Assembly (NCBI RefSeq): GCF_022605725.1
Contig: NC_065549.1
Coordinates: 1,426,001-1,490,000 of the forward strand
Direction of reading: 5' to 3'
From: Anthonomus grandis grandis
Lineage: Eukaryota > Arthropoda > Insecta > Coleoptera > Curculionidae
DNA length: 64,000 nt
Shown: positions 47,941 to 59,005 of the stretch, piece after piece
Position numbering within the stretch: the stretch's first letter is position 1
Layout: the number at the start of each line of letters is the position of its first letter
Translations under genes and position numbers: made by a program
Notes under the pieces: model-generated
What the model saw: the letters and a program-made list of their open reading frames with translations, nothing else
Told to the model about the DNA's origin: nothing
The model's database searches: none

Positions 47941-50900
47941 TAATGGGCTGTATCTCAGCTAATATTAGGGCTACGACCTTGCAGGTGATCTCGTCGGATT
48001 CAGACGGACGAAATTAAGACAAATCCGTTGGAACTTTCCTGATAGTACCTATAAAAGCCTAGATATCGACGTTCAAAGTTTGGAACTTTTCATTTTTCGG
48101 GTATCGAATTTCTTCACCAAAAATCGATTTTTTTCGAAATCGAACTAACTATGCCAGAGTCTTATTTAGATCACCTAAAATAAGAAAACACCGGGTTATA
48201 ACGAGATTCGAGCAGAACTAAGCGAATAAGAGCACTTTGAAAATTTGGAAAAAGTCATTTTTCGACCTCGTTTTTGAGGCCAAAAATGGGCCCCAAAAAT
48301 GTGATATCTCAGCTAATATAAAAGCTACGACCTCGCAGATGGTCTCGTTGGATTCAGAAGGATGAAATTAAGACAAAACCGTTGCAATTTTCCCGATAGT
48401 ATCCATAGAAGCCGAGATATCGACGTTCAAAGTTTGGGTTTTTTCATTTTTCGGGTATACCCCCCCGTATCGAATTTTTTCACCAAAAATCGATTTTTTT
48501 CGAATATGAATTAACTATACCAGCGTCTTATTTAGATCACCTACATTACGAAAACACCGGGTTATAACGAGATTCGAGCAGAACTAAGGGAATGAGAGCA
48601 CTTTGAAAATTTGGAAAAAGTCATTTTTCGACCTCGTTTTTGAGCCCAAAAATGGGCTCTAAAAATGCGATATCTCAGCTAATATTAAAGCTACAACCTC
48701 GCGGATAGTCTCGTTGGATTCAGAAGGACGAAATTAAGACAAATCCGTTGGAATTTTCCCGATAGTACCCATAGAAGTCGAGATATCGACGTTCAAAGTT
48801 TGGAACTTTTCATTTTTCAGGTATACCCCCCCGTATCGAATTTTTTCACCAAAAATCGATTTTTTTCGAATATGAATTAACTATACCAGCGTCTTATTTA
48901 GATCACCTACATTACGAAAACACCGGGTTATAACGAGATTCGAGCAGAACTAAGGGAATGAGAGCACTTTAAAAATTTGGAAAAAGTCATTTTTCGACCT
49001 CGTTTTTGAGGCCAAAAATGGGCTCCAAAAATGCGATATCTCAGCTAACATGGAAGCTACGACCTCGCGGATTGTCTCGTTGGATTCAGACGGGCAAAAC
49101 TAAGACAGAACCGTTGCAATTTTCCCGATAGTCCTTATAGACGCCGAGATATCGACCTCCAAAGTTTGGGATTTTTCATTTTTCGGGTATACCCCCCCGT
49201 ATCGAATTTTTTCACCAAAAATCGATTTTTTTCGAAATCGAACTAACTATGCCAGCGTCTTATTTAGATCACCTACATTACGAAAACACCGGGTTATAAC
49301 GAGATTCGAGCAGAACTAAGCGAATGAGAGCACTTTGAAAATTTGGAAAAAGTCATTTTTCGATCTCGTTTTTGAGGCCAAAAATGGGATCTAAAAATGC
49401 GATATCTCAGCTAATATAAGAGCTACGACTTTGTGGATGGTCTCGTTGGATTCAGAAGGATGAAATTAAAACAAATCCGTTGGAATTTTCCTGATAGTGC
49501 ACATAGAAGCCGAGATATCATCCTCCAAAGTTTGGGTTTTTTCATTTTTCGTGTATACCCCCCCGTATCGAATTTTTTCACCAAAAATCGATTTTTTTCG
49601 AAATCGAACTAACTATACCAGCGTCTTATTTAGATCATCTACATTACGAAAACACCGGGTTATAACGAGATTCGAGCAGAACTAAGGGAATGAGAGCACT
49701 TTGAAAATTTGGAAAAAGTCATTTTTCGACCTCGTTTTTGAGCCCAAAAATGGGCTCTAAAAATGCGATATCTCAGCTAATATTAAAGCTACAACCTCGC
49801 GGATAGTCTCGTTGGATTCAGAACGACGAAACTACGACAAAACCATTGAAATTTTCCCGATAGTGCACATAGAAGTCGAGATATTGACGTCCAAAGTTTG
49901 GGACTTTTCATCTTTCAGGTATACCCCCCCGTATCGAATTTTTTCACCAAAAATCGATTTTTTTCTGAAATCGAACTAACTATGCCAGCGTCTTATTTAG
50001 ATCACCTACATTACGAAAACACCGGGTTATAACCAAATTCGAGCAGAACTAAGGGAATGAGAGCACTTTGAAAATTTGAAAAAAGTCATTTTTCGACCTC
50101 GTTGTTGAGGCCAAAAATGGGCCCTAAAAATGCGATATCTCAGCTAACATCAAAGCTACGACCTCGCGAATGGTCTCGTTGGATTTAGAAGGACGAAATT
50201 AAGACAAATCTGTTGGAATTTTCCCGATAGTACCCATAGAAGTCGAGATATCGACGCTCAAAGTTTGGACTTTTCATTTTTCAGGTATACCCCCCCGTAT
50301 CGAATTTTTTCACCAAAAATCGTTTTTTTTCCGAAATCGAACTAACTATACTAGCGTCTTATTTAGATCACGTACAATAAGAAAACACCGGGTTATAACG
50401 AGATTCGAGCAGAACTAAGCGAATAAGAGCACTTTGAATATTTGGAAAATGTCATATTTTGACCTCGTTTTTGAGGCCAAAAATGGGCTCTAAAAATGTG
50501 ATATCTTAGCTAATATAAGAGCTACGACCTCGCGGATGGTCTCGTTGGATTCAGAAGGACGAAACTAAGACAGAACCGTGAAAATTTTCTCGATAGTCCT
50601 CATAGAAGCCGAGATATCGACCTCCAAAGTTTGGGTTTTTTCATTTTTCCGGTATACCCCCCCGTATCGAATTTTTTCAGCGAAAATCGATTTTTTTCGA
50701 AGTCGAACTAACTATACCAGCGTCTTATTTAGATCACCTACAATAAGAAAACAACGGGTTATAACGAGATTCCAGCAGAACTAACTGAATGAGAGCACTT
50801 TGAAAATTCGCTAAAAGTGATTTTTGAGCCCAAAAATGTGCTCTAAAAATGCGATATCTCAGCTAATATAAGAGCTACGACCTCGTGGATGGTCTCATTG

Positions 50901-51070
50901 GATTCAGACGGGCAAAACTAAGACAGAACCATTGAAATTTTCTCGATAGTCCTTATAGAAGCCGAGATATCAACCTCTAAAGTTTAGGATTTTTCATTTT
51001 TCGGGTATACCCCCCCGTACTGAATTTTTTCACCAAAAATTGATTTTTTTTTAAATTTAACTAACTAGTT
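47941..51070. repeat. 366-bp satellite array, about eight to nine monomers
   Basis: The landmark TATCTCAGCTAAT recurs at 47951, 48305, 48671, 49037, 49403, 49769, 50136, 50502 and 50855. Spacing is 366 bp in the core and 353-354 bp at the two edges. Each unit has CACCGGGTTATAACGAGATT, TTCGAGCAGAACTAAG and GTATACCCCCCCGTA (apart from the first). The edges are more diverged than the centre, as expected for an array homogenised from within. Short ORFs at 49497 and 50578 are repeat artefacts. Confidence 0.95.
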
Positions 51071-51840
51071 TCATTGGATTCGAAAGGACGAAACTAAGAC
51101 AAAAGTGTTAAGAATGCATAATTCCAGAGGCAAAATGTTTATACTGTCTACTTGAGTGGCTCTGTCTTGGTAAATAATTATTTTGATATTATTTGGTCAA
51201 TGTTGTAACAGACATATTATATTTTATATTTTTATTTATCTTAGTGAGAGTAAGTGTGTAGTTTTTGTATTTAGATGAGGTCTGAAGATGCCCTAATGCG
51301 GCAAAACGCGTATAACCTTTTTAAATATACCCTTGATTTGTGAGACTTTGACTTTGAGTATACTTTCCCTTCCTTTGGTAATAAATTTGTAATTGTTCGA
51401 CATTTTTCGCAAGAGTGGGTACTAACTTTAAAGAAGGTGTATTTGCTCATTTTCTGGAATAGTATTAAATCTCTATGAAATAATTTATGTTGGATCCTTT
51501 TAGTCATAATCAAACTGTGTTTGCCTTCAATCAATACAGTCACAAATTCCATACAAAATACCAACGAACAATGCACGTGGAACAATGTAACGCTTTGTAT
51601 CGTACTGAAGACGTACCGCAGAACTTACATTCATTTTACTTGGCGTTGTTAATTTCCAAGCGTATATTGTATATGAACTCGGGTCGTTAGTGACCTTCGC
51701 CACTAAGGACAATAATTTATGGTTTCTCTCGGTCAGAAGTGACACTAAATTAAAATTTTCTCCCATCCAATTACCATTGCGTGGCCGCCAATGGTTATAC
51801 TATAAGTAAGAAGATTAAATGAGATTATTTTTTATGGTAC
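51071..51840. other. Non-coding flank with a hammerhead-like motif
   Basis: CTGAAGA (51282-51288), TGCC, a short loop, GGCA and AAACGCG (to 51310) follow the hammerhead layout, but the invariant G before AAA is absent. No gene seen. It is directly downstream of the HMG-box gene. Confidence 0.4.
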
Positions 51841-51851
51841 ATAAAACATAT

Positions 51852-51857
51852 TTTATT
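51852..51857 (-). promoter_or_regulatory. Poly(A) signal of the HMG-box gene
   Basis: AATAAA on the minus strand, about 17 nt after the stop codon. Confidence 0.55.
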
Positions 51858-51873
51858 AAATAATAATTATAAG

Positions 51874-52788
51874 TTAATTAATATTATAGGAACCTCTTGC
51901 GGGGTTTAGATGGACCGACGTCGACAAAGTGACGTACGGAAAAGTGATTCCGTCTTCGGTAGTCACGTTATAGGTCTCATAGTCCGGAATCTGACTAAAG
52001 TACTTCATAATGTACTCCTTATGGTACTCTTCGTTGTTGGTGAACAAATCTGGATCTTGAATGAACTTGGTGCCGGATATGGGCATGTAGTTGCATCCCG
52101 GTTCTTCCTCCACTTCCAGGCTGCTTTTCTCCTTGTCCACCTCCTGAGAGTTTTCCACTAAATTTAATGGTAATCCTAACGAAGAACTATTTGACGTTTC
52201 ATACACGGTTTTGGTAACGGTACTGGGCTTATCCCCAGTAGGAAACTGTCCAGAAAAGTAGGAGTTTTCACTACTTTGACCCGGTAGGTCCATCAATCCC
52301 GTCCAAGATAACGTCGGTTTATCAACTTGCGCCAACGGATTAGTCATAAGAATATTCTGGTAAAAATCAATTGGGCCATTACGTACATAAGGGCGTGGCA
52401 ACATGGGAGATGCCCCAATGGATCTGTCCTTTATGGTGCTCTTAATCGCTTTTCTCAGCCTCGCATCCTTCGGATTGTACACGTACCCCGGGTACTTACG
52501 TTTGTGTTCCAGGTCAACATCTTTGGCCCTCTGGAAGTAGTCGTTCTTCTCCTGTACGCTCAGGTCCTTCCAGGTTTGGCCCAATCGTCGGCTGATCTCC
52601 TTGTTGGAATCCGCGGGGTACATGTGCGCGAGCGCCTTTCGATGTTCGTTGGCGTACAACATGAAAGCATTGGGGGGTCGCGGAATTTTTTGATGGATAT
52701 AAATCGGACACACGATCCTGTTGTTCTGCTGGTTGGTGTTCTGTGGAATGACGGGGGAACCGGCGGCACCCGACATGCAACAATTCAT
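51874..52788 (-). CDS. HMG-box transcription factor, intact and intronless
   Basis: 304 codons from ATG at 52788 (ATGAATTGTTGCATG) to a stop at 51874. Residues about 35-108 form one HMG box (IPRPPNAFMLYANEHRKAL, SNKEISRRLGQTWKDLSVQE, HKRKYPGYVYNPKDARLRKA), an L-shaped DNA-bending domain that acts in the nucleus. It is of the sequence-specific SOX/mating-type class, with the Asn-Ala-Phe-Met core, one Trp (QTWKDL) and the Tyr-x-Tyr end. The start reads RPPNAFMLY, closer to fungal mating-type HMG boxes than to the RPMNAFMVW of SOX. The rest is Pro/Ser-rich and acidic without a known domain. It is GC-richer than its surroundings. A Met at residue 5 is an alternative start. The intronless form could indicate a retrocopy, but the frame is intact. 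Confidence 0.85.
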   Translation of the reverse strand: MNCCMSGAAGSPVIPQNTNQQNNRIVCPIYIHQKIPRPPNAFMLYANEHRKALAHMYPADSNKEISRRLGQTWKDLSVQEKNDYFQRAKDVDLEHKRKYPGYVYNPKDARLRKAIKSTIKDRSIGASPMLPRPYVRNGPIDFYQNILMTNPLAQVDKPTLSWTGLMDLPGQSSENSYFSGQFPTGDKPSTVTKTVYETSNSSSLGLPLNLVENSQEVDKEKSSLEVEEEPGCNYMPISGTKFIQDPDLFTNNEEYHKEYIMKYFSQIPDYETYNVTTEDGITFPYVTLSTSVHLNPARGSYNIN

Positions 52789-53121
52789 TTGATAATGCGC
52801 GATTCTCTGTGTTTGATTGATTGTTGAAGGGCTGAACGGGGGACGGTGGGGGAGGCGTTTGTTTGCGGTTACCGGTTTCTATGATAACGGTTTACTGTGA
52901 TATTCGTTTAGTAATTAATTGACGTTATCTGTCACTGTCGAAGCATTTAGGGGGATGTTCGAGAGTTCTAATAGTGTTTTTGTAGCCCGGGTTAGAGTTC
53001 GTTTCAGGCTTAGAACATTGAAAGACTCGAATTAGTAAACAACAACTTTGTTTGAGTTCATATTCATGGATTCTCTGTTGTCAAGTTTACACGCATTTTC
53101 AAAAGAGAAAATTTTCAGCTG
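52789..53121. other. Upstream region of the HMG-box gene
   Basis: A GC-rich patch (about 52830-52860) lies 50-70 bp upstream of the start codon and could belong to the promoter or leader. No TATA box stands out. Confidence 0.35.
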
Positions 53122-53330
53122 TACAGGGTGTCCTAAATTCGAGGGTGACCATTGGAATCTCGGAAACCGTAAGAGTTACGGGGTCGGTTAAATGGAGGCA
53201 AATTTGCGCAATTTGGAGCTTAATAAAATGACGTTTAAAAAAATTTTAAAATTCCCGAAAAGAACCGAAATTTGTCAAAATCCTTGTTTTCACCTTCTAT
53301 ACCGACTTTATTTATCTTAGATATCGGAAA
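53122..53330. repeat. Solo terminal repeat of a long-TIR mariner-type element
   Basis: GTACAGGGTGTCCTAAATTC, then TGGAATCTCGGAAACCGTAA and TTTGCGCAATTTGGAGCTTA parallel the left end of the element at 19462. No opposite end was found. Confidence 0.7.
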
Positions 53331-53497
53331 ACTAAAAACAGTTTTTCATTGCCACTTTTTATGCTCTACAACATGACGCAAAAAAAAAAATAATCCGACG
53401 TTTCGTTTTTTTTTCGATCATCATCAACTTTATTTTTTCTTATAATCTTATTTCTTATCTTTATTATAACAGCATGCTTTTGCAAGCAAAAACCATC

Positions 53498-53569
53498 GGT
53501 TCCATGGTGTAATGGTTAGCACTCTGGACTTTGAATCCAGCGATCCGAGTTCAAATCTCGGTGGAACCT
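53498..53569 (+). tRNA. tRNA-Gln (anticodon UUG)
   Basis: 72 nt fold into a standard cloverleaf. The acceptor GGTTCCA pairs with TGGAACC, with a T discriminator. The D arm contains box A (TGGTGTAATGGTTAGC). The anticodon stem is CTGGA/TCCAG around CTTTGAA (anticodon TTG). The T arm GAGTTCAAATCTC contains box B. There is no intron. CCA is not encoded, as usual in eukaryotes. Confidence 0.97.
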
Positions 53570-53571
53570 AA

Positions 53572-53582
53572 TTTTTTTTTTT
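53572..53582 (+). terminator. RNA polymerase III terminator
   Basis: A run of T residues starts two bases after the tRNA. Confidence 0.9.
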
Positions 53583-56052
53583 ATATTTTCCAACAGTTTT
53601 TATAATTAGATCAAAATGTTATTTTAAAACGACGTTCTTCTATTTTTTTTTTAAATCAATTTCCACATTAAAAAAAAATTACTTGACGTTTACACGTAGA
53701 AACCACACCCGTTGAAAAATAAAGCCATTACCGTCATAAAAGGGTGAAAATAACGTTGTCAGACGATCCGTAATTAAATTCCCATAAAGGTCCGCCCTCC
53801 GTACCCAAAATAAAACCTGTTGTCTCTTTTTACAAAAAAGGGATTCTCTGTTAGAAACAATAATAATTAGTCTACCATCGACCGTTAAAGGACCACACAA
53901 AGAATGGGTACATATCTCTCATCTCTCTCTTTTTCTCCTCTCGGTTGTTTTTATAGTGGGGCCCAAGTGCTTCATCGAATTCTTCATTTCTTAGAATTTG
54001 ACCACGTTTCCTTTTTAATATACGACGACGAGGATGATGGACAGCCCTATTGGGTCAGCAAATATTTGTAAAAAAATAAAACCCGTTTTTAAAATGTAGA
54101 GTTTATTTTAAAAGATCCGCACTACTTAAAGCATGTATCTCCTGAGAGAGAAACGCATAATTCACTGTCAAAAATGATCGATTTATTAATAAATTTCATT
54201 TAGTGGAAGTGTGCACTAAAGTAAAAAACGATGGAATACTCGAATAATTAATTATTACTATAATTTTATTGAATTATGAAGAATTCTCGGGTACTTTGGA
54301 TATGTTGGAATATTCAGCTCTAGGGTCTAAATCATCAGTAAGAAAAAGAAAATTAAAGATGAATAGGATCAAAATGTGAAACATCTTACATAGACGATAA
54401 AATGTGCTTGTTTTATGGATTTTATGTCTGTCAATGTCATGGAATTTTTCACCTAGATTTATCATAAGACCAAAGAACTTAGAAATGGCAATTAGTCGTC
54501 TTGGACTAGATTTAAAGAGCTTCGTACTGGTTTGATTGCGTAAAAAGAGAACCAATTACAAATTACAGGCAGATGATCCCTCAAATATATCACCATAAAA
54601 AACACCGTATTTCGTCCATAATATCCAATAAAATAACACTGTTTTTGTATTAAATATTTATTAATATACAAATATATAATTATAACAAATTTAGATAAAT
54701 AAACTGTGTTATTAGATTAGATATTAACGACAAAACCAGCTTTTATTCAAGCGTATTGTTTTGGAAAACAATGATTTTTGCAAACAATTTCTTACTGGTA
54801 AGTTGTGTGGGGTGGGTGGGGGGCTAAGGGTAGGATTATTGAAAAACGTTTTTTTTTGCAGAAAATAATTGCTTGAGAAAAAAAAGCTTTTTAAGAAAAT
54901 TATGGGTGATAAAAAATCCATAGTTTTCCAAATTATAATTTTTTCACATAACCACAAAAGGTTTTCGAGTAAAACGTGAAAAAACCCTATTTAATCGCTA
55001 CAAAAGTAGTTGTGCCAGTTTATATAGCAAATAAGTGAAAATTCTGTTTTTTTAAATAACTCAAGTTTTGAAAAAATTTAATTTTTTTTTTTGGTTTTAG
55101 ACAACTTTTCATTATCTAGGTTCAAAAATACAGTTTTTAAATCAAAACTATTGATATATTTATCAACCATATATAGTGAAGATATATTTATTAAACTGTA
55201 GAATATACGTATATCATATGCCATTCTGTTTACATAATAGAGAAAATTTAGGCATTTAAAAAATTTAAATTAAACATTAAAAAAAATTGACGAGGGATTT
55301 ACATAGCTAGTCTTTACATCACTACACGTCAAATATGTGATAAAATGACTTCGATATCACATATATGTCACTGGGTAGTGACACTACTGACTATAGTGTA
55401 ATATTAAATTATTATACCCAAAGAAATCTAGAAAAAAAATAGGAAATGCATTAACTTATAACAAATAAAAAAAGGTCAAAAATATAAATTTGCTTAAAAC
55501 TGAACAAGGTTTTAAAAATTAAAATTTATTTCAGAAAAATGCTGTGGGGTACTTTTTTTTATTAAATGATATTTACGATAAATCCCTTATTAGTTTAATT
55601 GAAAGTTTTAGTACTGTTAGAATTGTGTCCTTTAATTACCTATATGAGTTCTTATAGCTCTGAAATATTTACACTCTTTGAAACCGATTGAAGATATGGT
55701 CTACTTTGAATTTTTTTCCAAGAAAACCAATGCTACTCAAACATTTATCCATACTTTAATAACAATTTTTTTTCACATAAGTTGCAATCTTCAAGATTAA
55801 GGTAATTATGGCCCTTCTAAGTAGAGGATTTGATCGTCATATCACAGCAATATTCAATTGTTTAAATGAATGTTTGGAACCTCTGGATTTAGGGATTTTA
55901 ATTTTTGTGAAGAAGCATAATAAAGTTGCGAAATTTTTTTTTATTTTTAGAACAATTGACGGTCAAGGAATATGGTCATTATTATTATAATTTTATTGAA
56001 TTATGAAGAATTCCTAGGTACTTTGGATATGTTGGAATATTAAAAAAATTAT
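53583..56052. other. Intergenic, one direct repeat
   Basis: TTTTATTGAATTATGAAGAA followed by TTC and GTACTTTGGATATGTTGGAA occurs at about 54262 and about 55992, a direct repeat of about 55 bp spaced 1.7 kb. The open frames have no domain features. Confidence 0.5.
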
Positions 56053-56130
56053 TTTAAATCTGCGAGATGAATATTTTTTTATAAAAAGTCAACTGTTAGA
56101 TTCTCCTTTTAATTTGGAAAAAAAAATTAC
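56053..56130. repeat. Left arm of a distant inverted repeat
   Basis: AAATCTGCGAGATGAATATT, TTTATAAAAAGTCAACTG and TTTAATTTGGAA match the reverse complement of about 58925-59005. Confidence 0.75.
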
Positions 56131-56132
56131 TC

Positions 56133-56152
56133 TTTTATTTATTTATTTATTT
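56133..56152. repeat. (TTTA)n microsatellite
   Basis: Five TTTA units. Confidence 0.9.
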
Positions 56153-56292
56153 AAGTACAAGGCTCTCCTACAGATAAACTAAGCAATCCAATAACAGGAA
56201 AGCACAAAGTATCTTATGAATTTAAATACAAGTAAGCGCTTTGCCAAACATTACATTTTCAATAAATTCTAGTTGCGATCCTATAGGTTTGA

Positions 56293-56875
56293 AATCTTGA
56301 GCTTAGTTGTGGGATGAGATCGAAGGAATAAAAACAAACGTCACTTTATGTACTGGCCAACGTTTCGCAATAATTTTATTGCTTCATCAGGGCCCTAAGG
56401 TAACAAAGTTTTTCTGGCTAGATGCTAAATTATTTTTGTACACCGTAGAATCAATTTTAAAGCAACTGTCTATGATACAACCCATCAATTTAAACCATTT
56501 TTGTTAAAATAACAATATTTTATATATTCTATGTTACCTGTGTGTCCTGTAAACATGATTTTTATGACAAGCAAAATCACACTGTTATGTAAGCAATTTT
56601 ATCATTTTTTTTTTGTTGTGTAATTTTTTTTATTTCAAATCTAGGATTTTGTTGTTTTTTTTTTTTGTTTTTCTGTTTTTTTTCTTTTTTGGTGGTATCA
56701 ACATAACCCCAAAAAGTTAAATTTTGTTTATATATAATAATCCTTTTTTATTGTGTCTTTTTTGTTACCTTAGGGCCCTGATGAAGCAATAAAATTATTG
56801 CGAAACGTTGGCCAGTACATAAAGTGACGTTTGTTTTTATTCCTTCGATCCCATCCCACAACTAAACTCAAGATT
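56293..56875. mobile_element. Fold-back element with 115-bp arms
   Basis: Arms at 56293-56407 and 56761-56875 are inverted copies with only about two or three mismatches. The spacer is 353 bp of AT-rich sequence without genes. Each arm contains GGGCCCTGATGA, a 7-bp hairpin GCAATAA-AA-TTATTGC and GAAACGTTGGCC. Confidence 0.85.
56778..56806 (+). ncRNA. Hammerhead-ribozyme-like core (partial)
   Basis: CTGATGA (56778-56784), a stem II hairpin with 7 perfect base pairs (56786-56801) and GAAAC (56802-56806) match the invariant hammerhead core CUGANGA-stem II-GAAA. The same core lies inverted at 56362-56390. Stem I, stem III and the cleavage site could not be identified nearby, so activity is not claimed. 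Confidence 0.35.
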
Positions 56876-56989
56876 ACATTTTCACCAAACCCAACAAAAA
56901 CACCAAGCAATATAAACCTAACTAACTTATTTAATAGTATCTCTTATAAACAATAAAGAAGCATATATACATATGAATAATGACAATAG

Positions 56990-58615
56990 GGAAAAAAAGG
57001 ACAATATTTATCGTTCTTTGCGAAATTAGGTAGAATTTTTTAAGTATCGCCTAAATGAAGCCATACTGGAGAAAAATATATCATTATTCAAATTAGTTTC
57101 TTGAAAATTATTAAAACTACGGGCGCATCTGAACAATGGAGAGTTAGACAAATAGTTTGAAGAATATCTTGAGATGCTAAAGATCGATCTATTACGCAAA
57201 ATATAAGGATTAACGTTGATATGCAAATTTTCCAGACAGAAAGGGCAGTCTATTAAATTATTAATAATTTTATAAATCAATATTAAATCAAAATTGTTTC
57301 TACAACTCTCTAAGGGCTTCATACCATAAAATTTTAAGTTATCATAGTAAGTAAAAAATGTCTTTGTCTATTAAAGCGAAAATTTACTATATTTACAAAC
57401 TTGCGTTGAACTCTTTTAATTTGGTCAATATATTTGTGATACATCGGATTCCAAGCCACTGTCGCATATTCTATAGTAGGTTTAACGAATGCATTATATA
57501 ATAATATTAATCATGGTTGATTACTAAAACCCTTTGTAATTCGAGATATAAGACCTAGATTTTTTAGAGCTTTCTGAACAATGTTTTCTATATGAACGTC
57601 GAAGAGCAGTCTGGAATCCAACGTCACACCTAAATCCTTAATAAACTCCACATACAGACATCACATTTGTTTTGTGTCTGAGATGGTTTTCTGCTAAAAA
57701 GTATAGAATGGCATTTTTCTGGATTAATAAATAATTTATTTAAGGTACAATACCAAAATTTGCAAGATCAGATTGCAGGGCACGAAAATCTGATACCTTC
57801 TTAATTGTTGTAAAGATTTTTAGGTCATCTGCATATGCAAGATATCTACAGGTAGAGAAACATTGACCAATGCCATTTAAAAAAATTGAAAACAAAATCC
57901 GTCTCAACTGAGAACCTTGCGGTACTCCTGAAGTTACGGTTGTACAAGAAGACCTTACTCCATTTATGACAACGTACTGAGAGCGATTTGTTAGATAACT
58001 TTTAATGAGTTTGAGCAGGGCCCCGTGCACACCGAAATTCTCCAACTTCACGAAAAGTGTAGGATGATGTACCTTATCAAAAGCCTTGGAAAAGTCGGTG
58101 TACACGGCAGAAGTTTCCAGACCACTATCCATGCTTTCGTTTGTACTCTGAATAAATGTTATTAAGTTATTACCGATCTTTTTTGGAAAAAGCCATGTTG
58201 GTTAACATCAATAGCTTCTTTGACCTTAAAAAATAATTGTTTTAACAGCAAAGGTTCAAAAAGTTTATCAAAGTGACTAAGTAGGGAAATAGGCCTGTAA
58301 TACCGTACATAAGTTTTTTCTCCAGATTTAAATACAGGCACAATTTAAGCTGTTTTCCAAATATTAGGAAAAATGCCGCTGGATAAACAGTGATTATACA
58401 AAATATGCAAAGGCTCGCGCAAGCTAGGACAAGACTTCAAAAAAAATGAAGGAAAACCGTCTGGGCCAGGTATCTTTACTGTTTTGCGTAAATTTGAAAA
58501 GTTGTCGTAATCAGATTGTCTTCGGTACAGTTTCCACATTTTATGTGCCTTTAATTTATTTTTAATTAGATTGATTGTGTATTTAGAAAACCATAGAGGG
58601 TATTGTCCTCGCAAA
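56990..58615 (-). mobile_element. Decayed, 5'-truncated LINE
   Basis: Three pieces are in order on the minus strand: 58614-58345 (LWFSKYTINLIKNKLKAHK, then IPGPDGFPSFFLKSCPSL), 58132-57740 (VYTDFSKAFDKVHH, SGVPQGSQLRRILFSIFLNG, LAYADDLKIF) and 57322-57026 (C-terminal end). The step from NLR to KTVKIPGPDG suggests an internal deletion. The YADD active site is kept, but several stops and shifts occur. Confidence 0.85.
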
Positions 58616-58617
58616 AA

Positions 58618-58922
58618 CTCTTACAAAATTATGATTTAAGGCGATGTTTTTAAAATATCTTAATTTAATTGTTCAGAAATACCTGCTAAAATGTTTCAAA
58701 AATTTATAAAAAAAAAGCAAATCGGGCTTGGATTTGTAAAAAAGTTGAATATAAAAGATGATCAAAAGTTGCCTTAAATAATTATTTTATTTGACAGGTT
58801 TAATTTAAGATTCAAGCCTAATTTTCTTTATTTTTAAGTTTTTGCAGCATTTTAACTGGAGTTTCTGTACAATTAAACTAAGATATTTTAACAACAGCGC
58901 CTTAAATCATAATTTTGCAGGA
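58618..58922. mobile_element. MITE of about 305 bp with long inverted repeats
   Basis: CAAAATTATGATTTAAGGCG near 58625 is mirrored by CGCCTTAAATCATAATTTTG near 58900, and similarity continues for about 75 bp. It abuts the LINE end. No clear target duplication. Confidence 0.8.
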
Positions 58923-58924
58923 GT

Positions 58925-59005
58925 AGGTAACTTTTTGTTCCAAATTAAATGGAAAATCTTTCAGTTGACTTTTTATAAAAAAATATTTTATCACCTCGCA
59001 GATTT
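58925..59005. repeat. Right arm of a distant inverted repeat
   Basis: CAGTTGACTTTTTATAAAAA and CACCTCGCAGATTT are the inverse of 56053-56120. The LINE and the MITE lie between the two arms. Confidence 0.75.

Noticed and set aside
49497..50784. Two similar ORFs (49497-49685 and 50578-50784) that look like paralogous small proteins
   Set aside because: They are the same chance frame in two monomers of the 366-bp satellite and are broken in the other monomers.
51282..51310. A working hammerhead ribozyme next to the 366-bp satellite
   Set aside because: The G before AAA is missing and stem II has only four pairs; kept only as a weak motif.
52327..52827. 166-codon ORF on the plus strand
   Set aside because: It is antisense to the HMG-box gene, which has a clear conserved domain; the plus frame has no family features.
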